A stretch of 64,000 nucleotides of DNA from a bacterium. Lineage in GTDB: Bacteria; Electryoneota; B3-LCP. Location: positions 47,784 through 111,783 of the forward strand of contig JAPKYS010000017.1 of NCBI GenBank assembly GCA_026394195.1, given 5' to 3'. The notes beneath the pieces are model-generated. The model was not told the DNA's origin, did not search any database, and saw only the letters and a list, made by a program, of their open reading frames with translations. The first letter of the stretch is position 1; each line of letters opens with the position of its first letter. Below, piece by piece: positions 35,032 through 43,560 of this stretch. A program made the translations under genes and the position numbers.

Positions 35032-35865
35032 TTAGGTGAGAGTGGTCCGTTGGCGGACTGCTTCAAAGAGGCAGATCGCCGCGGCGACGGAGGCATTCAA
35101 TGATCCAACACGACCGAGCAAGGGGATGGAGACCAGTTCATCACAACGTTTTCTAACTCCGGGGCGCAGCCCATGTCCCTCAGAGCCTACGACTAACACC
35201 AGTGGTCCTGTGAGATCAACATCATAGAGTGATCGACTCTGTTCCTGATCCGCACCGACAATGCGCATCCCGGATTCTTGAAGCTCTTCAAGCGCCTTGG
35301 CGAGGTTGATGACCCTGCAGAGGGGAAGGTGCAGAGCTGCTCCTGCTGAACTGCGAATCACGGCAGCAGTGACAGACGCTGAATGATAGTAAGGGATGAG
35401 CGCTGCGGAAGCTCCAGCGCATTCTGTTGACCGTAATATCGCGCCCAGATTGCCGGCATCCTGCACTTCATCCAGGGCAATGAGCAGCGGCGCCTCAATC
35501 GATTGAAGATCCGATTGCAGCCTTTGCAGCGACAGATAGGGGAAGTGATGGATATAAGCCAGAAATCCCTGGTGATGCAGAAATTCCGCCTGCTGGTCCA
35601 GCTCCTGGCGATCCACATATTCGACTTTCCATCCAGCCGCAAGGCAGCGTTCAGTCAGAGGATCGGGTTTACCGGTATGTTCACGCTTGGCAATCAACAC
35701 TCTTTCCGGCTGAATACCTTTTGCCAACAGCTCCTCCACCGGTCGCCTTCCGGGGACGGGTATCGGTGGACGCGGCTCTTCCGGTCGCCGGCTCGAATTG
35801 AAGTGCGGCTTTCTATGGTCTCGTCCGGCAGGATTGGTCGACTTACTTTTGCGTGTCTTCATCAA
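35032..35865 (-). CDS. rlmB: SpoU/TrmH-family 23S rRNA 2'-O-methyltransferase
   Basis: A 277-residue protein. After a basic, proline-rich leader of about 35 residues comes the L30e-like substrate-binding domain (VPGRRPVEELLAKGIQPERV). The SPOUT knot follows, with the three motifs ALDEVQDAGNLGAILRSTEC, LVVGSEGHGLRP and IPLLGRVGSLNASVAAAICL. This is the RlmB/TrmH pattern; RlmB methylates G2251 (E. coli numbering) in the P loop of 23S rRNA. Exact target is inference. The start overlaps the aspS stop by 23 nt, so the two are probably co-expressed. Confidence 0.87.
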   Translation of the reverse strand: MMKTRKSKSTNPAGRDHRKPHFNSSRRPEEPRPPIPVPGRRPVEELLAKGIQPERVLIAKREHTGKPDPLTERCLAAGWKVEYVDRQELDQQAEFLHHQGFLAYIHHFPYLSLQRLQSDLQSIEAPLLIALDEVQDAGNLGAILRSTECAGASAALIPYYHSASVTAAVIRSSAGAALHLPLCRVINLAKALEELQESGMRIVGADQEQSRSLYDVDLTGPLVLVVGSEGHGLRPGVRKRCDELVSIPLLGRVGSLNASVAAAICLFEAVRQRTTLT

Positions 35866-37648
35866 TCTGATCCTGAATCATCTTTGTAATTCCAGAAATT
35901 GGCTTCAGCCCCAATTCAGCCCATTGAGCCGCATTTGTTTCCGCAGGAGATCCATCCATCAAGGAGAGCGCTGCGGTGGTCTTGGGGAAGGCGATCACGT
36001 CTCGGATCGAATCAGCGCCCGCCAAGAGCATGGCGATGCGGTCCAACCCAAAGGCGATGCCTCCATGCGGCGGAGCGCCCAATTCCAGAGCTTCCAGCAA
36101 AAAACCAAATTTTGCCTGCGCCTCCGCTTCAGAAAATCCCAGCAAGTTGAACACGCGCCTCTGGATTTCCATACGGTTTATTCGGATTGACCCTCCGGCG
36201 ATTTCATGCCCATTCAACACCAGATCGTAGGCTCGCGACCTGATTTTCAGAGGCTCATTCTCATATTGGTCCAAATCCGCCAGTACGGGTGACGTAAAGG
36301 GGTGGTGGGCTGCCTGCGCTCTACCCAGTTCCTCGGAATACTCGAACATGGGGAAGTCTGTAATCCAGCACAACTGGTATTGATCTTTTTCGATCAGATT
36401 CAGATGGTGTCCAGCCCAGAGGCGAAGCTGTCCCAACCCCAGCGCCAATTTTTGGATATTTGCATCCGCTCCGATTGCCGTCAGATCGCCGACTTCGGAT
36501 CCGCTTCGTTTCACCGCTTCGAGCATCTGTTCCGGCGAAAGAAATTTGGCTGCCGGTGATGTGATCCCTTCCGCTGTGGGGATGATGTAGACCAACCCGC
36601 CCAATCCCCAACTTCGGGCTTTTTCCACCAGGTCGTCGCGCTGCTTACGGGAATACCCACCACAGCCGGGTAGATTGATGCCTCTGACCGCGCCGCCGTT
36701 TTCCAGAACATTCTTGAAAACCTGGAATTCAGTTGCCGCGAAAATTTCAGATAATTCCACGATTTTTAATGGTACACGCAGATCGGGTTTGTCGCTGCCG
36801 TAGGCACGGATTGCCTCTTCGTAGGGTATCTGAGGAAAGGGCGTGGGAATTTGCTTTCCCAGGACCTCAGCAAAGATCCGAACCATCAAACCCTCTACGA
36901 TCTCCTGAACCTCGCGCTCATCAGTGAACGAAAGCTCAACGTCGATTTGTGTGAATTCAGGTTGACGGTCAGCCCGCAAATCTTCATCTCGGAAGCATTT
37001 GACGATCTGAAAGTACCGATCGTACCCTGATATCATCAGCAGTTGTTTGTAAATTTGCGGAGATTGCGGCAATGCGTAGGCTCGCCCTTTGTGCAGGCGG
37101 GATGGCACTAAGAAATCACGGGCGCCCTCCGGCGTCGGTTTGACCAGGAAGGGCGTCTCGATTTCGCAAAACCCGTTTTCATCGAAGTAGCGTCGGACAC
37201 TCTGACAGAGCCGGTGTCGCAATCTCAGATTATATTGCAATCCTTCACTGCGCAGGTGCAGCACCCGGTACTTCAGGCGAATGTCTTCCTGGATTTTATC
37301 CGCCTCTTCGGGCAAGAAGGGAGGGGTTTTGGCCCGCGCCAGAATCTCGATCGAATCGACGATCACCTCCACTTGTCCTGTCGTCATTTTGGAATTGGCG
37401 CTGCCTTCGGGTCGTCGTTGAACCCGACCCTGCACCATCACCACGTCTTCATGGCGCAGTCCGCGAATAACCTCCCTATGTTCGACATTTTCCTGGGCGG
37501 GTCGTACCTGAATCAATCCGGTATGATCCCGCAGATCGAGGAATAGCAAGCCACCCAGGTCGCGCACCCGATTGACCCAACCACAAAGCGTAACGGGTTT
37601 ACCCGCGTAAGCGGCGTCGGGGACGCCGCAATAAGTTCGTTGTCGCAT
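35843..37648 (-). CDS. aspS: aspartyl-tRNA synthetase
   Basis: A 601-residue bacterial-type class II AspRS. The N-terminal OB anticodon-binding domain contains GWVNRVRDLGGLLFLDLRDH. Motif 2 is FRDEDLRADRQPEFTQIDVE. The GAD insertion domain (about 300-420) is present, and motif 3 is GIAFGLDRIAML near residue 545. The length is typical. Whether it is discriminating or also charges tRNA-Asn cannot be settled here. It is first in an aspS-rlmB unit. Confidence 0.96.
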   Translation of the reverse strand: MRQRTYCGVPDAAYAGKPVTLCGWVNRVRDLGGLLFLDLRDHTGLIQVRPAQENVEHREVIRGLRHEDVVMVQGRVQRRPEGSANSKMTTGQVEVIVDSIEILARAKTPPFLPEEADKIQEDIRLKYRVLHLRSEGLQYNLRLRHRLCQSVRRYFDENGFCEIETPFLVKPTPEGARDFLVPSRLHKGRAYALPQSPQIYKQLLMISGYDRYFQIVKCFRDEDLRADRQPEFTQIDVELSFTDEREVQEIVEGLMVRIFAEVLGKQIPTPFPQIPYEEAIRAYGSDKPDLRVPLKIVELSEIFAATEFQVFKNVLENGGAVRGINLPGCGGYSRKQRDDLVEKARSWGLGGLVYIIPTAEGITSPAAKFLSPEQMLEAVKRSGSEVGDLTAIGADANIQKLALGLGQLRLWAGHHLNLIEKDQYQLCWITDFPMFEYSEELGRAQAAHHPFTSPVLADLDQYENEPLKIRSRAYDLVLNGHEIAGGSIRINRMEIQRRVFNLLGFSEAEAQAKFGFLLEALELGAPPHGGIAFGLDRIAMLLAGADSIRDVIAFPKTTAALSLMDGSPAETNAAQWAELGLKPISGITKMIQDQIDEDTQK

Positions 37649-37904
37649 GGTTTCCGTCGTTAATTCGATAACTCAGCTAATATAAACATTTTACTGTGGA
37701 GATTCAAGCACTTTTAGTCATCCATTTCGAGCACGGCAAAACTATCGACTACCACTTCATCAGCCATTTTTCGATAAAATTCTGAAAATGTGAGTTGGAA
37801 CACCCTTGGAAATGTCGTAAATTATATCCTATGTCAGTTCAAAATCAGGCAAGACCAGTCAAACCCCAAAACGCAACCCAATGCTAACGAATAAGGAAAA
37901 GGCC

Positions 37905-39275
37905 ATGAAAGTTGTCAGCAGGTTACTCATCGTGCTGCTCAGTCTGATGCTCTGCGGTACGGCATTTGGTTACACTCTTTCCGGAGAGATTACCGGTGCA
38001 GAATTCCTGGGAGGAATCACCTACGTCTACGCCATTTCGCTCGATTCGCTGACCTTTGAATTCCATATAGGTCTGGCTTTGTTCGGTACCGGGAACTACT
38101 ACGTCTTCAACGTACCTGCTGGGACTTACCTGATCACGGCTTTTCAGGATCGGGACGGCAACCTGACGCCATCCGTTGACGATTATATGGGCTATTATGG
38201 CGGGACCACTCCCACGCCTGTCGAAATCATCGGTAACACCAGCGATCTGGACATCCTGGTTGCGCCGCTGCCCTTTACGGGCATCTCCGGCACGATCTCC
38301 TGTCCCACAGGACATTCCGGAGCCACACTGATCATGGCGGCAACCGATCCACTCTTTGAAAATATAACCAACTACGGTTTCCTGACCGTACTGACCGGCA
38401 ACGGCGACTACTCCGTCTTCGTGGACCCGGGACAGTACTACGTGCTCGCTTTCATGGAAGAAGACTACAACCTGGGCAGAAGTTCGGGTGATCCTCAGGT
38501 CTTCTGGGGAGTGCCCGGGTCTCCGACACTTATCGACGTGACCCAGGGTTCAGCACAAAATATCAACCTTCCTTTGATGGAACCCCCTGATCTTACCTTT
38601 ACCTTGACGCCGCAATCCTCTCCGGTGGTCATCCCACCTCAAGGCGGTACTTTCACCTACAATATCGCCATCCATAATCTGGCGACGACTCCGTTGCAGA
38701 CCAAAGTTTGGTGCGATGCGGTTCTACCCAATGGACAAACGACAACTCCATTATTAGGACCCATCAGTCTGAATTTTCCGGTCGGCTTCAACGGCAACCG
38801 CAACCGAAATCAGACGCTGCCGGGTTCAGCTCCGGCGGGGCAATACACCTTCACGGGTCACCTGGGAGTCTATCCAGTCATTGTCTGGGCAGAGTCCTCC
38901 TTTCCGGTAACCAAAACCGGCACTGATGGGATCAACGGTGACTGGTCGTCTTCCTGGGACGATCAAGGTGACTGGACACCAAACCAGGGATCATCAGCTC
39001 CATCGATCCCCATGGCGCCTGCACTGGTGAATGCATATCCGAATCCTTTCAACCCGGTTACGACTATCCACTTTGACCTTCCCGAATCAGGCCAGGTCCA
39101 ACTGGCGGTCTATGACATTTCCGGTCGTCTGATCGAAAATCTCGTCGATAGTCAATTCCAGGCGGGACTCCACCAGGTTAGCTTCGATGGATCAAAATTA
39201 ACCTCCGGTATTTACCTTTACCGACTGTCGACCGGCGACTACAGTGTTGAAGGGAAAATGACTCTGATGAAATGA
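37905..39275 (+). CDS. secreted protein with type IX sorting domain
   Basis: The 456-residue product has a signal peptide (1-23, ending AFG). The passenger contains carboxypeptidase-regulatory or SpaA-like beta-sandwich segments (FNVPAGTYLITAFQDRDGN, VDPGQYYVLAFMEEDYNLGR). The C-terminal domain carries NAYPNPFNPVTTIHFDLPES, YDISGRLIENL and YRLSTGDYSVEGKMTLMK. No catalytic motif was seen; it may be a structural surface protein. The start is at 37905 after AAGGAAAAGG; the longer frame from 37881 is less likely. Confidence 0.8.
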   Translation: MKVVSRLLIVLLSLMLCGTAFGYTLSGEITGAEFLGGITYVYAISLDSLTFEFHIGLALFGTGNYYVFNVPAGTYLITAFQDRDGNLTPSVDDYMGYYGGTTPTPVEIIGNTSDLDILVAPLPFTGISGTISCPTGHSGATLIMAATDPLFENITNYGFLTVLTGNGDYSVFVDPGQYYVLAFMEEDYNLGRSSGDPQVFWGVPGSPTLIDVTQGSAQNINLPLMEPPDLTFTLTPQSSPVVIPPQGGTFTYNIAIHNLATTPLQTKVWCDAVLPNGQTTTPLLGPISLNFPVGFNGNRNRNQTLPGSAPAGQYTFTGHLGVYPVIVWAESSFPVTKTGTDGINGDWSSSWDDQGDWTPNQGSSAPSIPMAPALVNAYPNPFNPVTTIHFDLPESGQVQLAVYDISGRLIENLVDSQFQAGLHQVSFDGSKLTSGIYLYRLSTGDYSVEGKMTLMK

Positions 39276-39326
39276 GGCGCCTTCGCTTTTATCGGGCGCA
39301 ACCAAGCAACCAAAGATAGAGATTAT

Positions 39327-39359
39327 CAGCAAGGTGGGGCAACCCGCCTTGCTGTTTTT
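39327..39359 (+). terminator. rho-independent terminator
   Basis: CAGCAAGGTGGG, loop GCAA, CCCGCCTTGCTG form a 12-bp stem with one G-U pair, followed by TTTTTG. It lies 51 nt after the stop codon of the preceding secreted-protein gene. Confidence 0.9.
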
Positions 39360-39414
39360 GTTTTGTGATTAAACGCAGACGGTGTGAATTAAAATTATTC
39401 AGGGGAGAAAATGC

Positions 39415-39443
39415 TTGACACCGACTGGAATTATCCTTATATT
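39415..39443 (+). promoter_or_regulatory. strong sigma70-type promoter for the SGNH hydrolase gene
   Basis: TTGACA (39415-39420), a 17-nt spacer and TATATT (39438-39443). Same -10 hexamer and spacing as the nuoA promoter. Confidence 0.75.
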
Positions 39444-39533
39444 GCGATTCGTCGTACCTGAATTGATGGGGCGACAGTGTCCGATTCCGAGCCCTCAAAT
39501 CAAGTCCTTGCTACAAAGAAAAAAGCCATCGCC

Positions 39534-40658
39534 ATGAGAAAAATCCTGATCAACGTCTCAGTTTTTTTACTATCTCTTTGCATTTCCCTTCTGTTGGCGG
39601 AAGGCGTTTTGAGAATTTTCGTCGATCCGATGAATTGTCTATCCCCTCTTTTGGTTCTGGACGAGATTACCGGCTTTAAACTGGTACCCAAAACAGGCGC
39701 TCATGATACCTGGGGATTTAAAAATAAGAAAATTCCTGAGAAAGCGGACATTATCACCATGGGTGATTCACAAACTTATAACAGTGGAAGTTCACTAACG
39801 GATAATTGCTGGCCCATGGATCTGGGAAAGGTTCTACACCGGGACGTTTATAACCTTTCCTTGGCCGGATATGGACTCGTCCAGTATTACTATTTGTTCA
39901 ATACCTATGCCTTAAAACTGCATCCTGACCAGATTTTCCTCGGTTTATATCTTGGCAACGATTTTAAAAATTGTTACGATATGGCCTATGGCTACGATTA
40001 TTGGAAAGACCTTCGGGACTCCAGTTATACTGCCGATGAAGCCTCCCACAGGAAGTCGAGACAGATTGTCGAATCGAATCAACAAGGTAATGTCGGTTCA
40101 TTAGGTTTCTGGTTGAGATCGCACTCTGTGTCTTACCGGTTAGCGTCCAAATACATCCACATGCTGCTTTCAGCCAAGCGCAGCAACCAACCGTTATCTT
40201 ACTTTGAGAATACCCAGAAGCATATCAAAACGATCTTCAAGCTGGAGACTCGGCTGCGGGAGTGCAATTATGAAGATTCGACCATTCACGAAGGTGGGCG
40301 AATCGGACTCAAATTGATCGATCGGATGAACCGGGAGTGCCAGTCGAAAGGCATCAAATTTACTGTCGTTTTAATCCCCACCAAGGAGCTCGTTTATGAA
40401 CCTTACCTGAACTGGGGTGATCAGCTCCACGACAAGAATGTCGCAGATCAAATCATTTCATCGGAACGTAAATGGCGCAGCATGACCCTTGATTTTTTTC
40501 AGAAGGAACAGATTAAATATTTCGACGTGCTTGAGGATATGCGACAGGCGCTGAAAACAAAGAGAATCTACCCTAATACCGGCAATGACCATCCTATCGC
40601 CACGGGATATCAAGTGATCGCGGAATCGGTGGCAAGACAGTTATCCGCTGCCCAATAA
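39534..40658 (+). CDS. membrane-anchored SGNH/GDSL hydrolase-like protein
   Basis: The 374-residue product has one N-terminal transmembrane anchor (about 4-26), then an SGNH domain: block I ITMGDSQTYNSGSS (about 75), LSLAGYGLVQYYYLF, LGLYLGNDFKN with the block III Asn, and the catalytic-pair end NTGNDHPIATGYQVIAE (about 355). The arrangement suggests an extracytoplasmic acyl- or acetyl-esterase, possibly acting on polysaccharide. The start at MRKILINV is chosen because the anchor begins there; a GTG at 39477 would add 19 hydrophilic residues. Confidence 0.72.
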   Translation: MRKILINVSVFLLSLCISLLLAEGVLRIFVDPMNCLSPLLVLDEITGFKLVPKTGAHDTWGFKNKKIPEKADIITMGDSQTYNSGSSLTDNCWPMDLGKVLHRDVYNLSLAGYGLVQYYYLFNTYALKLHPDQIFLGLYLGNDFKNCYDMAYGYDYWKDLRDSSYTADEASHRKSRQIVESNQQGNVGSLGFWLRSHSVSYRLASKYIHMLLSAKRSNQPLSYFENTQKHIKTIFKLETRLRECNYEDSTIHEGGRIGLKLIDRMNRECQSKGIKFTVVLIPTKELVYEPYLNWGDQLHDKNVADQIISSERKWRSMTLDFFQKEQIKYFDVLEDMRQALKTKRIYPNTGNDHPIATGYQVIAESVARQLSAAQ

Positions 40659-40922
40659 CTCAATCTGGACCTGAATTTAATCATTCTAAGCTGCTTATGT
40701 GTACGACCTTCCCGCTGTGTTGACACTCCTGTAAATTCCCAAACTGAAATTAATCGAGTGTCCATCTGAGACTCACCCACCTACTGCTGTTGCACCGACC
40801 ATAAGCGCTCTTGCCATCAAACCCACAATTTCAAAGCGCGGTTCGAAACAAAATAAGCCGATTGTTCGTCTAACCTCAAGGAGATGAGATAGGAAGACTC
40901 CATCCATTCCGTGGAATTTCAC

Positions 40923-40951
40923 TTGACATTTCGAGTTTAAAATGCTACATT
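40923..40951 (+). promoter_or_regulatory. strong sigma70-type promoter for tldD
   Basis: TTGACA (40923-40928), a 17-nt spacer and TACATT (40946-40951), with TG one base upstream of the -10 element. The predicted transcript start leaves a leader of about 36 nt and supports the ATG at 40994 over the upstream TTG at 40970. Confidence 0.75.
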
Positions 40952-40993
40952 TCCCTGTCAGTACCCGGATTGCCAATCATAGATGAAGGAACC

Positions 40994-42580
40994 ATGCATC
41001 AGAACGTCGAGGATAAAAAAGCCATATCGCGTCGCGAATTCCTTTTCAAAGCTGGTAAAGGAGCCGTAATCGTTGCGGCAGCGCCGCCTATCGCCGCCCT
41101 TTTATTGCAAGGTAAAAACCTTTTTGCCGCGGCAATAACCTCTTCCGAAGCGCAGATCGACAAGCAGACCATCGAGAAACTGCTGACTATCGCGCTTTCC
41201 AGAGGCGGGGAGTTCGCTGAGGTCTACGTTGAATACACCATCAACAACTCCTTCAGCATGCAGGAACAACTGATTCGTCAGGCGAATTACGGTATCGTGC
41301 AGGGAGTCGGCATCCGCGTGCTTAAAGGGGCGCAGACAGGGTACGGGTATTCAGATGATTTCAGCTTCGATAGCCTGAAAAAAGCGGCTGAGGTCGCTGC
41401 TTTCATCGCCGATCAGCCCTCCAGCGCGGTTACTCCGGCGCAACTCGTGATGCAAAGCCACAAGAACGTCAGTCCTGTGAAAATTACGCCGGATCAGGTC
41501 GCCATCAAACAGAAGACCGACCTGCTCTACCGGGCTGATAAGGCCGCTCGAGCCAAAGATAGCCGCATTACCCAGGTTGACGCTTCCTTCGCCGATTCCA
41601 TCACCATGATCACCATCGCCAATTCCGAGGGCCTTCACACTCAGGACGAAAGAGTCCTCTACCGCTTGAACGCCAGCGTCGTTGCTGAGAGCAATGGTCG
41701 CCGTGAATCGGGTTACAACGGTGGAGGCGGGCGTCTGGGATTTGACCAATTTGATACGTTCACCCCGGAAGAAATTGCCAATGAGGCAGTGCGTCAGGCG
41801 ACGATACTGCTTGAATCGGTGGAAGCCCCCGCCGGACCGAATGAAGTCGTTTTAGGCAACGGCTGGGCAGGCATTCTTCTGCACGAATCCATCGGTCACG
41901 GTCTTGAATCCGATTTCAACCGCAAGAAGACGTCGCTCTATACTGATCGCATCGGTCAGGTCGTAGCGTCCGAATTGTGCACCGTCGTAGACGAAGGAAA
42001 CATCCCCAACCGCCGCGGGTCTCTGACCATCGACGACGAAGGCACCCCGACGCGCAAGAACGTACTCATCGAGGATGGCATTTTGCGCAGTTATCTGGTG
42101 GATCGCCTTAACGGCAAACTGATGGGGATGCAGTCCACCGGCAGCGGTCGCAGGGAATCCTTCAAGCACTACCCCATGCCCCGGATGACCAATACTTACC
42201 TGATCCCAGGTTCCAAAGCCGAATTGCACACCCCTGACGACATCGTCCGCAGCGTCAAGAAAGGGTTTTACGCCAAAACCTTCAGCGGCGGGCAGGTCGA
42301 TATCTCCAACGGCAACTTCGTCTTCAACGTGACCGAAGGGTACTTGATCGAAGACGGTAAAATCACCGCGCCGGTCAAAGGAGCCACCCTGATCGGCATC
42401 GGCCCCGAAGTGCTGACCAAGGTCGTCATGGTCGGCAACGATTTCGCTCTGGACCGCGGCATCGGAACCTGCGGCAAGAACGGACAGGGCGTGCCCGTCG
42501 GCGTGGGTGAACCAACCCTGAAGATTTCCGAAATCACCGTGGGCGGCACTGCCGTAAGAGCGAAAAGTATGATGGGGTAA
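40994..42580 (+). CDS. tldD: TldD-family metalloprotease with Tat signal peptide
   Basis: The 528-residue protein contains the TldD zinc motif HESIGHGLESDF (HExxxH) near residue 297, the upstream GNGWAGILL and the downstream GTCGKNGQGVPVGVGEPT. TldD with TldE forms a heterodimeric protease that degrades unfolded peptides and matures some peptides. The N-terminus is unusual: AISRREFLFKAG with Arg13-Arg14, then a hydrophobic stretch ending AAA, a twin-arginine export signal. The tldE gene lies 2.6 kb downstream rather than adjacent, separated by a defence-like cassette. Confidence 0.92.
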   Translation: MHQNVEDKKAISRREFLFKAGKGAVIVAAAPPIAALLLQGKNLFAAAITSSEAQIDKQTIEKLLTIALSRGGEFAEVYVEYTINNSFSMQEQLIRQANYGIVQGVGIRVLKGAQTGYGYSDDFSFDSLKKAAEVAAFIADQPSSAVTPAQLVMQSHKNVSPVKITPDQVAIKQKTDLLYRADKAARAKDSRITQVDASFADSITMITIANSEGLHTQDERVLYRLNASVVAESNGRRESGYNGGGGRLGFDQFDTFTPEEIANEAVRQATILLESVEAPAGPNEVVLGNGWAGILLHESIGHGLESDFNRKKTSLYTDRIGQVVASELCTVVDEGNIPNRRGSLTIDDEGTPTRKNVLIEDGILRSYLVDRLNGKLMGMQSTGSGRRESFKHYPMPRMTNTYLIPGSKAELHTPDDIVRSVKKGFYAKTFSGGQVDISNGNFVFNVTEGYLIEDGKITAPVKGATLIGIGPEVLTKVVMVGNDFALDRGIGTCGKNGQGVPVGVGEPTLKISEITVGGTAVRAKSMMG

Positions 42581-42613
42581 CTGTACAGCTTAAAATAAAT
42601 ATTTGAGGTAAGA

Positions 42614-43306
42614 ATGGAAATACCTTCGACCATGACTTCGCTTTCAATTCTGCTGGTATTACTACCAGGATTTTTAACTTTGGGAGTTGAGCGGATTCTC
42701 GCGTATCAGAGGGCGGATTCCAGCATTGATAAAATCGTAAAAGCTCTGATATATTCCTTTGTAAATTACGTACTGCTGCTTACAATTTCGAGAAACGATT
42801 TATTAACATGGCGTGTTCAGCAAGTAAGTGACAAGGAGTCTTTTTATTCGTTCAGCACAGATTTAAACGGTGTTTTGCTGTTGTCGATAATTGCCATTGT
42901 AGTTGGTTGTGTCGTTGGGATTCTGAAAACCTATGATCTCCATATGAAAATTGCCCGCTTTTTGCGGTTGACAAGAAGATCATCTAGAGACTCAATTTGG
43001 TTAGACATTATTCATGATAAATGCGCTATTCCAACGAGGAAATCTGCTGAAAATGCAACTTATGTTATTGTTCATCTTAAAGATGGTAAGAGTATTTATG
43101 GATACCCAGAATATTTCTCTGATAACTACGAGGAAGGTCCTGTAATCTTTTTAACAAAAGCTGATTGGTTTTTAGAAAATGGAGATAAAATCCCAATACC
43201 CTCCCCTGGAATTTTGATTAATGCGTCGGAGATAAGATTCGTTCAATTTTATAAAATCCTCAAGGAGGACGAAGATGAAAACCCTAATTACCGAGGAACT
43301 GAATAA
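42614..43306 (+). CDS. DUF6338-type membrane protein
   Basis: The 230-residue product starts LSILLVLLPGFLTLGVERIL and has two to three predicted transmembrane segments (about 8-25, 45-60, 93-110) and a cytoplasmic C-terminal domain. That domain ends LENGDKIPIPSPGILINASE followed by IRFVQFY, which matches the DUF6338 pattern as I know it. Function unknown. GAGG lies 5 nt upstream of the start. AT-rich relative to tldD. Its 3' end overlaps a small gene at 43275 by 32 nt, which implies coupled translation. Confidence 0.6.
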   Translation: MEIPSTMTSLSILLVLLPGFLTLGVERILAYQRADSSIDKIVKALIYSFVNYVLLLTISRNDLLTWRVQQVSDKESFYSFSTDLNGVLLLSIIAIVVGCVVGILKTYDLHMKIARFLRLTRRSSRDSIWLDIIHDKCAIPTRKSAENATYVIVHLKDGKSIYGYPEYFSDNYEEGPVIFLTKADWFLENGDKIPIPSPGILINASEIRFVQFYKILKEDEDENPNYRGTE

Positions 43307-43412
43307 GAAGGATAAAGAAAGACCCCTTAAAGAGGGTTATAATCCAGCACCAAAAGGCAAAAAACCCCCACCCCCTCCCTTGCCTCAGACTGTGAAAAAG
43401 AAGAGTGATTAA
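43275..43412 (+). CDS. 45-residue proline/lysine-rich micropeptide
   Basis: A very short gene with a near-perfect AAGGAGG 6 nt before its ATG. It encodes MKTLITEELNKKDKERPLKE, then GYNPAPKGKKPPPPPLPQTV and KKKSD. The first 20 residues are charged and helical-looking; the rest is a polyproline stretch closed by lysines. It overlaps the DUF6338 gene in another frame. The next small gene ends in a similar K-PPP-LP-VKK pattern, which supports both being real. No known family is recognised. Confidence 0.6.
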   Translation: MKTLITEELNKKDKERPLKEGYNPAPKGKKPPPPPLPQTVKKKSD

Positions 43413-43454
43413 GCAGGTGACAATTTTTTCAAAATCACAATTATTAAGGATAAA

Positions 43455-43556
43455 ATGAGTCCCATTAGTAATGATACAAAGAAAGACGGAGGGGTAAAGG
43501 TTCCTGTGCCTGCAGAGAGGAAACCTCCGCCACTTCCGCTCCCTGTTAAGAAATGA
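43455..43556 (+). CDS. 33-residue proline-rich micropeptide
   Basis: Starts MSPISNDTKKDGGVKVPVPA and ends ERKPPPLPLPVKK, with AAGGA 4 nt upstream. The tail repeats the K-P-P-P-x-L-P-x-x-V-K-K layout of the preceding micropeptide while the N-terminus differs, as if only the proline tail is selected. It ends 4 nt before the methyltransferase start. Too short for homology to be judged by eye. Confidence 0.5.
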   Translation: MSPISNDTKKDGGVKVPVPAERKPPPLPLPVKK

Positions 43557-43560
43557 GCTG

